8,879 nt of DNA from Oscillospiraceae bacterium. Its GTDB lineage: Bacteria; Bacillota; Clostridia; Oscillospirales; Oscillospiraceae. The position numbers and the translations under genes were made by a program. Shown piece by piece: positions 1 to 5,927 of this stretch. Numbering within the stretch: position 1 is the stretch's first letter; every line of letters starts with the position of its first letter. The stretch is from assembly GCA_028705905.1 (NCBI GenBank), contig JAQWCP010000002.1, positions 1 to 8,879 on the forward strand, written 5' to 3'. The notes below the pieces were generated by a model. That model saw nothing but the letters and a program-made list of their open reading frames with translations. It had not been told where the DNA came from and did not search any database.

Positions 1-315
1 GATGTCATTGTCCGTATCCTGACGCCGGATCTCAAGGGCGTCAACTATCTCAAGGCCCATGAGCCGGTCATGGTTGATTCCCGTTTTCGCTGGAGCGAAC
101 ATCTATCCTTCGCCGGTATGGCGCGACCCTTCCATGCACTGGATGAGATGGGGCATATCATCGGCGGCTTTGACGGCCTGCTCCCCTACAGTAAAGAGAT
201 CGACCGCTGCGCTACCGAGGGGGGAATGTTCCACGCCATCAATTACTGCACCGGTAAATATATGGCCTCTTTGAAAAAAGTAATGGAGGCGATGTGTGAT
301 GAACAAGCTGAATGA
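1..315 (+). CDS. C-terminal part of an upstream protein, possibly CpaE/TadZ-like ATPase (5' truncated)
   Basis: The reading frame is open from the first base to a TGA at 313-315, giving the last 104 residues of a protein whose start lies outside the window. It begins DVIVRILTPDLKGVNYLK and ends SLKKVMEAMCDEQAE. No Walker motif, signal peptide or membrane segment is present in this part. Position suggests the function: in Tad operons the gene before cpaF is usually cpaE/tadZ, a MinD/ParA-like ATPase that localises the pilus machine, and the phrase VIVRILTPDLKGVNYL is compatible with the late part of such a fold. Its last 20 bases overlap the start of the CpaF gene, so the two are translationally coupled. 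The coding assignment is firm; the family assignment is inference from context. Confidence 0.6.
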   Translation, partial: DVIVRILTPDLKGVNYLKAHEPVMVDSRFRWSEHLSFAGMARPFHALDEMGHIIGGFDGLLPYSKEIDRCATEGGMFHAINYCTGKYMASLKKVMEAMCDEQAE

Positions 316-1660
316 TATCTTCTTTGCGCAGACTGTAGCCGAGGGAGTGACCTACGAGAGTGTATTGGCGGATGTCCAGCGATATTTTACCGAAAACCAT
401 GCCTCTACCATCGCCGGAGAGGGCGACTCCGTACGTGCCGCCGAGCTGCTCCGTGAGCTGATCGCTCAGTATATCATCAAGCGCAAATATTCTGTAGAGG
501 GACTGACAAACGAAGGACTGACCGCCCGGCTGTATGAAGATATGGCCGGGTACAGTTTTCTCAATAAATGGATCTATATGCCCGATGTGGAGGAGGTAAA
601 CATCAACGCCTACGATGATATCGAGGTCATTGAATCCAGCGGCCGCAGCATTAAGATTCCCGACAAATTCAGTTCTCCGCAGCAGGCGGTGGATGTGGTG
701 CGGCGCATGCTTACCTCTTGCGGTATGGTTATTGACGATACCATGCCTTCTGTAATCGGGTATCTGGACAAAAACATCCGCATCTCGGTAGACAAAGCAC
801 CCATTGTAGATGCAGATGTGGGAGTTAACGCCAGTATTCGAATTGTCAATCAGCAGACCGTCACCCGGGAGAAACTGCTGGCCTCCGGCAGCGCCACAGA
901 AGAAATGCTGGATTTCCTTAACGCCTGTATTCGCTATGGCGTATCGGTCTGCATTGCCGGCGCTACCGGCTCCGGAAAAACGACAATTATGGCGTGGTTG
1001 CTCTCTCGCGTTCCATATAATCGCAGACTTATCACTTTGGAGGAAGGAAGCCGAGAGTTTTCGCTCATCGTAAAGGATGAAAACGGTCAAACGCTCAATT
1101 CGGTCGTTCATCTGCTTACCCGTCCCCATGAGAATCCGCAGATGAATATCGATCAAAGCTTCCTTCTGGAACGTATTCTCCGTAAGCACCCTGATGTGAT
1201 CGGCGTTGGCGAAATGCGGTCGGCGCGGGAAGCGCTGGCCGCGGCGGAGGCAAGTCGCACCGGGCATACCGTTGTGACGACAATTCACTCAAACTCTGCC
1301 GCCCAGACTTATCTCCGTATGATGACGCTGGCAAAAACTCATAACGCCATTGACGATGAGACGCTGATGCGGATTATGGTGGAGGCCTACCCCATCGTGA
1401 TCTTCACCAAGCAGCTTGAGGACCGTTCACGCAAGATTACAGAAATCATTGAAGGCGAGGATTTTGCGGGCGGCGACCTGCGCTTCCGATCCCTCTATTC
1501 CTATGAGGTGGCGGACAATATCACCGATGAGCAGGGGCAATCCAGAGTGATTGGCCGACATAAAAAGTCCGGAAATATTTCGGATACGCTGAAAAAGCGG
1601 CTCTTAGACAATGGTATCTCCCACAGGGAACTGGATCAATTTGTGAAGGAGGGGAACTGA
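296..1660 (+). CDS. cpaF: CpaF/TadA-type type II/IV secretion ATPase of a Tad system
   Basis: Hexameric cytoplasmic motor ATPase that would power assembly or retraction of a Tad (Flp) pilus or pseudopilus. The 454-residue product has an N-terminal helical part (about 1-90), an N2 domain (about 95-190) and a RecA-like core. Visible motifs are Walker A GATGSGKT (222-229), the acidic Asp-box LITLEEGSREF (245-255), the Walker B region DVIGVGEMRSAREA (300-313) and the His-box GHTVVTTIHSNSA (323-335). These are hallmarks of the VirB11/CpaF branch, and the length is normal for CpaF. The start is GTG 296 or ATG 299; GGAGG at 285-289 lies 6 or 9 bases upstream, so both are feasible. It overlaps the upstream gene by about 20 bases, and tadB starts directly after its stop. 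Family assignment is secure; the exported substrate is not shown by this gene. Confidence 0.95.
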   Translation: MMNKLNDIFFAQTVAEGVTYESVLADVQRYFTENHASTIAGEGDSVRAAELLRELIAQYIIKRKYSVEGLTNEGLTARLYEDMAGYSFLNKWIYMPDVEEVNINAYDDIEVIESSGRSIKIPDKFSSPQQAVDVVRRMLTSCGMVIDDTMPSVIGYLDKNIRISVDKAPIVDADVGVNASIRIVNQQTVTREKLLASGSATEEMLDFLNACIRYGVSVCIAGATGSGKTTIMAWLLSRVPYNRRLITLEEGSREFSLIVKDENGQTLNSVVHLLTRPHENPQMNIDQSFLLERILRKHPDVIGVGEMRSAREALAAAEASRTGHTVVTTIHSNSAAQTYLRMMTLAKTHNAIDDETLMRIMVEAYPIVIFTKQLEDRSRKITEIIEGEDFAGGDLRFRSLYSYEVADNITDEQGQSRVIGRHKKSGNISDTLKKRLLDNGISHRELDQFVKEGN

Positions 1661-2587
1661 ATGCAATGGCTTACCTTCATATGCTTTATTTTACTTTCTG
1701 CCGGACTTCTCACGCTCTTTGGCGTCCATGCGAGCGACTTTTTCAATGTGCTGTCGCGTCGCAGGGCCATCACGCTGACAGATGAGCTGAACACGCTGCT
1801 GGGTACGCCGGCCAAGGGCTTTTTCGCCCGAGACTATGAAATAGAACAGATCCTCAAGGACACCGGCCGGGATGAGCAGTTCACACTAATCAAGCAGGCA
1901 TCCGTTATCCTGTTCGCAGTAGGCGCAGTCCTGGCGTTGCTCATCAACAACATATTCATGGTGCCTATTCTGGCAATCGGCTTTTCGCTGATTCCTGTTT
2001 GGTATCTGCGCAATACCGCCGCGAGCTACAAAAAACACCTCAATGAGGAATTGGAAACGGCGATTTCTATTGTTACGACCTCATACCTCCGCACCGAGGA
2101 TCTCATTCGTTCGGTAAAAGAAAATTTGCCGTACATCAACGAGCCGGTCAAGACTAATTTTGAAACCTTTGTGTATGAGGCGGAGATGATCAACGCAAAC
2201 ATCACCAGTGCCATTAACTCGATGAAGATGAAGGTGCCCAACCGCATCTTTCATGAGTGGTGCAACATTCTTATCCAATGTCAGGCTGACCGCGGCATGA
2301 AGCAGACGCTGCCGACCATCGTGCAGAAATTCTCCGATGTTCGCGTCGTCCAGTCCGAGTTGGAGGCTATGATGCAAAACCCCAAGCGGGAGGCGATTAC
2401 GATGGTGTTCCTGGTCATTGCCAATGTTCCGCTGCTCTACCTGCTCAATAAAGACTGGTTCCATGCGCTGATTTTCACAACACCGGGTAAGGTTACACTG
2501 GCGATTTGCGCCGCGATCATCCTCTTTTCTCTTTCCCGCATTATGGCGCTGTCCAAGCCCATCGAATATGGAGGTGATGGCGCATGA
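1661..2587 (+). CDS. tadB: TadB-like inner-membrane platform protein (T2SSF domain)
   Basis: 308-residue polytopic membrane protein expected to pair with TadC as the membrane platform on which the CpaF motor acts. Hydrophobic segments lie at about 4-22, 79-96, 98-116, 247-263 and 278-295. Between the second and third groups sits a cytoplasmic helical T2SSF-type domain (about 125-245, starting NEELETAISIVTTSYLRTED). This layout of paired helices, cytosolic bundle, then paired C-terminal helices is that of TadB. The ATG follows the cpaF stop with no gap and has an AAGGAGGGG ribosome site at 1646-1654, six bases upstream. Its stop overlaps the tadC start by four bases (ATGA). Sequence identity to model TadB looks modest, so the call rests on layout, domain and gene order. 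Confidence 0.85.
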   Translation: MQWLTFICFILLSAGLLTLFGVHASDFFNVLSRRRAITLTDELNTLLGTPAKGFFARDYEIEQILKDTGRDEQFTLIKQASVILFAVGAVLALLINNIFMVPILAIGFSLIPVWYLRNTAASYKKHLNEELETAISIVTTSYLRTEDLIRSVKENLPYINEPVKTNFETFVYEAEMINANITSAINSMKMKVPNRIFHEWCNILIQCQADRGMKQTLPTIVQKFSDVRVVQSELEAMMQNPKREAITMVFLVIANVPLLYLLNKDWFHALIFTTPGKVTLAICAAIILFSLSRIMALSKPIEYGGDGA

Positions 2588-3465
2588 TTATGCTACTCGC
2601 ACTGACCGCCTGCATATTCCTTGGCGTTGCAGCCTATAACCTGACCTGTGCGTTTGTGGATGTTCCCACTAGTAAGACCTCCAAAGCGATGCTGCTTTCA
2701 CGAAAACAGCAAGGTGTTAAAACCGAAAAGCTCTTTGACGTCTATGTAACTCGTATCGCCGCACGGCTGGAGCGGTTTGTAAAGTTGGATAAGCTGAAGC
2801 GGGACAAGCTGCAATCGGTGCTGAATATTGCCGGTATCAACCTTTCCCCGGAGGTCTATGTGCTCAAGGCGTGGGTAAAGGCGGTACTGCTCGCCCTGAC
2901 CGCTGTGGCAGCGGGGCTAATCATGCCGTTGTTTATTCCGATTTTGATTGGTTTGGCGGTAGCCATTTGGTTCTCCACCTATTATGCGGCTTTTGACTTC
3001 GTGAAAAAACGCAAAAAAATCATGGAGGCTGAGATCCCGCGCTTTGCGCTGACAATCGCGCAATCGTTGGAGAATGACCGTGATGTTCTGCGTATTTTGA
3101 CCTCCTACCGCCGTGTTGCAGGCAAGGATTTCGGCATGGAGCTGGATCAGGCGATTGCCGATATGAAGACAGGAAACTACGAAAACGCGTTGATCCGCTT
3201 TGAAAGCCGCATCGGCAGCACGCTGCTGTCCGATGTCATTCGTGGACTGATCGGAACTCTGCGCGGGGACGACCAGCGGATGTATTTCAAGATGATCTGC
3301 TTTGACATGCGCCAAATCGAGCAGAACAATCTGAAAAAAGAGGCCGCCAAGCGTCCGAGGAAGATACAGAAGTATTCTATGTTCATGCTCTTCTGTATTA
3401 TCCTCATCTACCTCGTTGTGCTCAGCACCGAGGTCATCGGCTCGCTGGGCGTTTTCTTCGGATAA
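2584..3465 (+). CDS. tadC: TadC-like inner-membrane platform protein
   Basis: 293-residue membrane protein, the second platform subunit of the Tad machine. Hydrophobic segments lie at about 2-24, 96-115, 117-137 and 265-288. The middle part (about 148-260, from EAEIPRFALTIAQSLENDRDVLRIL) is the T2SSF-type cytoplasmic bundle, with the usual basic stretch KKEAAKRPRKIQK just before the last helix. The start ATG sits inside the tadB stop (ATGA at 2584-2587), with GGAGGTGAT beginning at 2570 as ribosome site, so translation is coupled. It is the last gene of the left operon; a perfect hairpin begins one base after its stop. In Tad operons a pilin gene often lies close by; here the pilin-like gene is found only at 5182, beyond an opposite-strand ATPase gene. 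Confidence 0.83.
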   Translation: MIMLLALTACIFLGVAAYNLTCAFVDVPTSKTSKAMLLSRKQQGVKTEKLFDVYVTRIAARLERFVKLDKLKRDKLQSVLNIAGINLSPEVYVLKAWVKAVLLALTAVAAGLIMPLFIPILIGLAVAIWFSTYYAAFDFVKKRKKIMEAEIPRFALTIAQSLENDRDVLRILTSYRRVAGKDFGMELDQAIADMKTGNYENALIRFESRIGSTLLSDVIRGLIGTLRGDDQRMYFKMICFDMRQIEQNNLKKEAAKRPRKIQKYSMFMLFCIILIYLVVLSTEVIGSLGVFFG

Positions 3466-3466
3466 T

Positions 3467-3499
3467 GCAACGGGGCATCCGGATTGGATGCCCCGTTGC
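3467..3499. terminator. Hairpin between convergent genes, probable bidirectional terminator
   Basis: GCAACGGGGCATCC (3467-3480) and its exact reverse complement (3486-3499) form a perfect 14-bp stem with a five-base loop GGATT. It starts one base after the tadC stop and touches the stop codon of the opposite-strand ATPase gene. There is no clean T-tract on either side (TAAATC on plus, ATTATC on minus). The GC-rich stem and convergent position fit a terminator shared by both operons, but strong Rho-independent termination is not proven. Confidence 0.75.
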
Positions 3500-4788
3500 T
3501 AAATCATGTCTTGATCCAAAAGAAAATCTATGACATTGATGTTTAAGATGCCGCTATCATCGTACCAGCGTTTTCTGATGTCCTTTCGCACAACAATTTT
3601 GGGGAAAGAATCACCGGTCAATGCGAACGGACGGATTTCCTTTTCTGCTTTTTCTTCACTTTCCATTGCATAGGCAGATTGGATATAGGTGCGTTTTCCA
3701 CCACTATTTACAACAAAGTCAATTTCCCGTGGAATGCGGACAGAATTTCCATTTTCATTCAGCTCCCTCGCAAATACGACACCCACATCAACAGAAAAGC
3801 CTCTTACCATCAGCTCATTGAAAATGATGTTTTCCATGATATGCGTCATCTCCTGCTGCCTGAAGCCAATACGAGCGTTACGAAGGCCAATGTCCTCACA
3901 GTAGAACTTGCTTGGGAAGTCAAAATAAGTTTTCCCTTTCACATCATATCGCTTGCTTTCTGAAAAGAGAAACGCATCCTCCAGATGGTCGATATAGGCG
4001 CGAATCGTGTTTTGCGATATTGGGCGTTGTCCCTTGGATGTCAGTGTATCTGCAATTCTTTTGGGGTTGGTCAACGAGCCGACAGAAGAACATAGCAGAT
4101 CAAGAACCTGCGACAGCACATCCTCACGTTCAATCTTTTTTCGTTCAATGATATCCTTCAGATACACCTCGGAGAATAACGACTTCAGATAATTCATTTT
4201 GGCAGTATCGGATGGCCTGGACAATATAAAGGGAAGACCTCCATAAAACGCATAAGTCTCAAACGCATCGTTTTTATCTCCACCGACAGCCAAATAGTAT
4301 TCAAAAAAAGATAGGGGGTGTACTCTTACCTCATCACTGCGTCCACGAAACTCCGTCAGAATATCCTTTGACAGCATCTTGGAATTGCTCCCCGTCACAT
4401 ACACATCCAGATTGGACAGGCTGCGAAGATCGTTCAGCGCATCGTAAAAAGTAATTTTCTTCCCATCTGGGTTGTATGGATTCGGCACCTGATCCGACAT
4501 TTGGATTTCATCAACAAAGAGATAAAATTTATCGTCGCTTTTTTCGACAAGTGTACGAACATAAGCCGAAAGTTCCAAAGGATTTCGAAAGCGGATGTCT
4601 TTTGCAAGATCAAGCTCAATTGAAATAATCTGTGACTCATTTACACCGTGTTCCATCAAATAACGCTTGTAAATCGTTCGAAGCAGATATGATTTTCCGC
4701 AACGTCGAATTCCTGTTATTACCTTAACCTGTCCGTCCCACTGAAAAGATAGCAGTTGTTCAAGATATCGGTTTCGCTTGATTTCCAT
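3499..4788 (-). CDS. AAA family ATPase with DUF4143-type C-terminal domain
   Basis: 429-residue P-loop ATPase of the AAA_14/DUF4143 type. Visible motifs are Walker A GIRRCGKS (26-33), Walker B FYLFVDEIQ (88-96), the sensor-like VTGSNS (131-136) and EFRGR (146-150). The DUF4143 part follows (about 200-420), with a winged-helix-like section around 225-275 and a PD-(D/E)XK-like trace (EN at 319-320, EID at 355-357, K365). An upstream ATG at 4806 has no ribosome site. The ATG at 4788 has AGGGGG eight bases before it and begins MEIKRNRYLEQLL, the usual family start, so I chose it. It is antisense to its neighbours and sits between tadC and the pilin-like gene. Base composition is locally AT-richer (4501-4560 has 20 G/C in 60). 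The family's role is unsettled; it is often found in mobile or defence-like contexts. Confidence 0.9.
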   Translation of the reverse strand: MEIKRNRYLEQLLSFQWDGQVKVITGIRRCGKSYLLRTIYKRYLMEHGVNESQIISIELDLAKDIRFRNPLELSAYVRTLVEKSDDKFYLFVDEIQMSDQVPNPYNPDGKKITFYDALNDLRSLSNLDVYVTGSNSKMLSKDILTEFRGRSDEVRVHPLSFFEYYLAVGGDKNDAFETYAFYGGLPFILSRPSDTAKMNYLKSLFSEVYLKDIIERKKIEREDVLSQVLDLLCSSVGSLTNPKRIADTLTSKGQRPISQNTIRAYIDHLEDAFLFSESKRYDVKGKTYFDFPSKFYCEDIGLRNARIGFRQQEMTHIMENIIFNELMVRGFSVDVGVVFARELNENGNSVRIPREIDFVVNSGGKRTYIQSAYAMESEEKAEKEIRPFALTGDSFPKIVVRKDIRKRWYDDSGILNINVIDFLLDQDMI

Positions 4789-4803
4789 AAAAATCGCCCC
4801 CTG

Positions 4804-4847
4804 CATAGTGAATAGTATTGCCCAAACCGGCTTAACTATTCATTATG
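4804..4847. repeat. 13-bp inverted repeat (12/13) over the -10 box and leader of the ATPase gene
   Basis: CATAGTGAATAGT (4804-4816) and ACTATTCATTATG (4835-4847) are inverted copies with one mismatch, separated by 18 bases. The right arm overlaps the -10 box of the minus-strand promoter, and most of the repeat falls in the untranslated leader. It could be an operator for a dimeric regulator or a leader hairpin; the sequence alone does not decide between them. Confidence 0.6.
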
Positions 4848-4916
4848 ATACAGTACGCAGTTCAAGAAGTCAAGTTGTGCTGTGAATTTATTTGCCCATA
4901 TGGGCTAAACAGTTCA
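4818..4916. repeat. Pair of 25-bp direct repeats (19/25) flanking the ATPase promoter
   Basis: The 25 bases starting TTGCCCAAACC at 4818-4842 match those starting TTGCCCATATG at 4892-4916 in 19 of 25 positions, in the same direction. They lie 74 bp apart, close to seven helical turns, one on each side of the promoter. The second copy contains the perfect 12-bp palindrome GCCCATATGGGC (4894-4905). This arrangement fits two binding sites for one regulator, possibly with looping; that function is inference. Confidence 0.5.
4845..4873 (-). promoter_or_regulatory. Sigma-A-type promoter of the DUF4143 ATPase gene
   Basis: On the minus strand a TTGACT -35 box (4868-4873) and a TATCAT -10 box (4845-4850) are separated by exactly 17 bp. 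Each box is one base from consensus. The transcript would start near 4838, leaving an untranslated leader of about 50 bases before the ATG at 4788. The gene therefore does not depend on the Tad operon for expression. Confidence 0.75.
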
Positions 4917-5028
4917 ATGAAATGACTGAATTACCCGCTGAGAAACCCGCTTTTACCTATTGTTACACAGCATCAATCACAAAACTGTACGCTTTTTCGA
5001 TGAACTTATCATATTTTTATTGCTCTGT
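4874..5028. other. Intergenic stretch upstream of the pilin region, no gene seen
   Basis: The gap between the ATPase start (4788) and the pilin start (5182) is 393 bases. Beyond the ATPase promoter and its repeats, the section to 5028 holds no convincing gene. It contains a short direct repeat ACCCGCT in AT-rich surroundings. A plus-strand promoter must lie here or upstream if the pilin gene is expressed independently. TATCAT at 5007-5012 could be a -10 box, but no acceptable -35 box is found at 16-18 bp. Confidence 0.4.
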
Positions 5029-5041
5029 AAGGAGGCAATCT

Positions 5042-5065
5042 ATGTACTGGAGCGGATTCACTTAG
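5042..5065 (+). CDS. Possible 7-residue leader peptide ORF (MYWSGFT)
   Basis: ATG at 5042 is preceded by an ideal ribosome site, AAGGAGG (5029-5035), with a six-base spacer. The frame runs for only seven codons (MYWSGFT) before TAG. Two stem-loops follow at once, then the pilin-like gene. A strong ribosome site on such a short frame suggests a leader peptide whose translation affects downstream RNA folding, or the relic of a truncated gene. It holds one Tyr and one Trp codon but no run of a single amino acid, so a classical amino-acid attenuator is not indicated. Confidence 0.4.
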   Translation: MYWSGFT

Positions 5066-5066
5066 G

Positions 5067-5085
5067 GCCGTCCCGGACGGACGGC
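5067..5085 (+). promoter_or_regulatory. Stem-loop after the leader ORF
   Basis: GCCGTCC (5067-5073) pairs with GGACGGC (5079-5085) around a five-base loop CGGAC. It begins two bases after the leader ORF stop, so a ribosome paused on the leader would cover part of it. It is followed by AAAATATA rather than a T-tract, so it is not a terminator itself; it could be an antiterminator or an mRNA-stabilising hairpin. Confidence 0.5.
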
Positions 5086-5101
5086 AAAATATAGATCGCT
5101 C

Positions 5102-5134
5102 AACAGGGAGGCCGGCTCATTCGACCTCCCTGTT
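5102..5134 (+). terminator. Hairpin upstream of the pilin gene (attenuator-like or weak terminator)
   Basis: AACAGGGAGG (5102-5111) and CCTCCCTGTT (5125-5134) form a perfect 10-bp stem with a 13-base loop. Only TTTCGTAT follows, so termination would be weak or conditional. It lies 47 bases before the pilin start, inside what is probably the pilin mRNA leader. It may attenuate transcription or protect the 5' end of a highly translated pilin message. Confidence 0.55.
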
Positions 5135-5181
5135 TCGTATGTCAATCATCAAACTATCAAAAATATATTTGGAGGAATCTC

Positions 5182-5400
5182 ATGAGGAAATTTCTGAACA
5201 CAGTCAAGACCGGCGCTAACGCCATGGCTCTGCGTGCCTATGCCGCCATTCACAACCAGCGTGGGGATTTTTATATCTCCGATGCGGTCCGCGTTATTAT
5301 CGCCGTTGTTCTGGGCGCCCTGCTACTGGCAGCCATTACGCTCATCTTTAACGACACCGTCATTCCGGGTATTACGGAAGCCATCGAGGATCTGTTTTAA
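5182..5400 (+). CDS. Small pilin-like single-pass membrane protein (DUF6133-like)
   Basis: 72-residue protein resembling the small Flp-pilin-like subunits found beside Tad genes in Clostridia (DUF6133-like from memory). It has a basic N-terminus (MRKFLNTVKTGANAMALRAYAA), a possible processing site at the RG pair (27-28) followed by DFYISDAVRV, one hydrophobic helix (about 36-56, rich in Ala, Leu, Ile and Val) and a short acidic tail ending TEAIEDLF. Flp pilins share this plan, but the canonical Glu-Tyr pair after the cleavage Gly is absent; Asp34 sits near the +6 position. The ribosome site GGAGG (5171-5175) is six bases before ATG. The gene is monocistronic here, between a leader with hairpins and a strong terminator. 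It is the likely substrate of the CpaF-TadB-TadC machine. Confidence 0.8.
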   Translation: MRKFLNTVKTGANAMALRAYAAIHNQRGDFYISDAVRVIIAVVLGALLLAAITLIFNDTVIPGITEAIEDLF

Positions 5401-5409
5401 TCGTGCCAG

Positions 5410-5460
5410 AAATCGAAAATGGAGCCGGCACTTTTCGAGTCGGCTCCGTTTTTCGATTTT
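5410..5460 (+). terminator. Rho-independent terminator of the pilin gene
   Basis: A two-tier hairpin: inner stem GGAGCCG (5421-5427) with CGGCTCC (5441-5447), outer stem AAATCGAAAA (5410-5419) with TTTTCGATTT (5450-5459). The outer right arm supplies the T-rich tract. It starts ten bases after the pilin stop and isolates the pilin transcript. The last nine bases are also the start of the first 39-bp repeat copy. Confidence 0.85.
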
Positions 5461-5557
5461 AGGTTTTGAATTGTAGTCTAATGGAGATGAGGGCATACCT
5501 GCGTTCTCATCTCAAAATTTCGACTTTAGGTTTTGAGTTGTCGTCTAATGGAGGTGA
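5452..5557 (+). repeat. Two copies of a 39-bp direct repeat (35/39 identical)
   Basis: Copy A (5452-5490) and copy B (5519-5557) share TTCGA, TTTAGGTTTTGA, GTCTAATGGAG and TGA blocks with four mismatches, 67 bases apart start to start. Sequence after the copies is unrelated, so this is not a simple larger tandem duplication. Copy B ends in GGAGGTGA, an ideal ribosome site for the next reading frame; copy A ends in the weaker GGAGATGA. Both may be translation-initiation units, one having lost its gene. Confidence 0.75.
5484..5513 (+). repeat. 8-bp inverted repeat between the 39-bp repeats
   Basis: GAGATGAG (5484-5491) and CTCATCTC (5506-5513) are perfectly complementary with a 14-base loop, and AAAATTTCG follows. 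Folded in RNA, it would sequester the ribosome-site-like end of repeat copy A. No T-tract follows, so a terminator role is unlikely. Confidence 0.45.
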
Positions 5558-5683
5558 AAGCCAATCGAATCAGTATATTCCATCTGCTCTTTTTTAAAAG
5601 CTGTATGCGGGAATTGGCGCAACGGGATTTATATCAACTGTGGTGCCTGTCCTGAAAAGAAGGCGTCTTGCTCTGGATTTTTG
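5558..5683 (+). other. In-frame coding-like extension of the next gene, lacking a standard start codon
   Basis: The frame of the next gene stays open upstream to a TGA at 5555-5557 and reads like protein, with a cysteine cluster (CGNWRNGIYINCGACPEKK, then SCSGFLM). It holds no ATG, GTG or TTG before 5681. A perfect ribosome site GGAGGTGA (5550-5557) stands six bases before an ATC codon at 5564, where an ATG would give a normal start (ESVYSICSFLKAV after the first residue). Either ATC is used as a rare start, or the ancestral ATG has been mutated and only a shortened product remains. Confidence 0.5.
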
Positions 5684-5896
5684 ATGAGCGCAAACCGGGA
5701 TGGAAACCCGATGCTCATTGATGTCAAACAATTTGAAACGCTCACCGGCGAACAAATCTGCGTGGATGAGTGTATCGGTGTGCTTACCCGGCAGGCATTT
5801 GAATCCCTTTACGCCAATTGGCTGCAATGGGAAATCGTCGACCCCGGCGGGTGTGCATTTTGGCAGCTCTCGGGAAAGTCATTTACACAGAGATAA
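5684..5896 (+). CDS. Small cysteine-containing protein of unknown function (possibly N-terminally damaged)
   Basis: From ATG 5684 (TTG 5681 is the codon before it) the product is 70 residues: MSANRDGNPMLIDVKQFE, then TLTGEQICVDECIGVLTRQ, and an ending with DPGGCAFWQLSGKSFTQR. I do not recognise the family. There is no membrane segment or signal peptide. The start at 5684 lacks a good ribosome site, whereas the open frame extends to 5558 behind a perfect one. Counted from ATC 5564, the protein would have 110 residues and eight cysteines (8, 15, 26, 29, 36, 66, 70, 97), suggesting a metal-binding or redox-sensitive small protein. The next gene starts 32 bases later and is also cysteine-rich, so the pair may work together. 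Coding status is likely; the true start is uncertain. Confidence 0.6.
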   Translation: MSANRDGNPMLIDVKQFETLTGEQICVDECIGVLTRQAFESLYANWLQWEIVDPGGCAFWQLSGKSFTQR

Positions 5897-5927
5897 TACA
5901 TATCGAACACGTATTGGATGGATAAAG

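Noticed and set aside
239..1288. Long open frame of 349 codons on the minus strand opposite cpaF
   Set aside because: It lies wholly antisense to a clear CpaF gene, has no recognisable domain and arises from the codon bias of the real gene.
4789..4806. Upstream ATG at 4806 as start of the DUF4143 ATPase
   Set aside because: It has no ribosome site, while the ATG at 4788 has AGGGGG at proper spacing and the usual family N-terminus.
5042..5184. Frame continuing after the leader ORF stop (TAG at 5063-5065) and open to the pilin start
   Set aside because: A stop-readthrough product is possible on paper, but the region contains two stem-loops and no protein-like pattern; 39 open codons is not remarkable.
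5482..5598. 38-residue frame starting in repeat copy A (MEMRAYLRSHLKISTLGFEL and on)
   Set aside because: No ribosome site precedes the ATG and the frame is built from the repeat sequence; not enough to call a gene.
5700..5927. Longer upstream start for the 61-residue cysteine-rich protein
   Set aside because: That extension overlaps the preceding gene in another frame and looks like its shadow; protein-like sequence begins near 5928.
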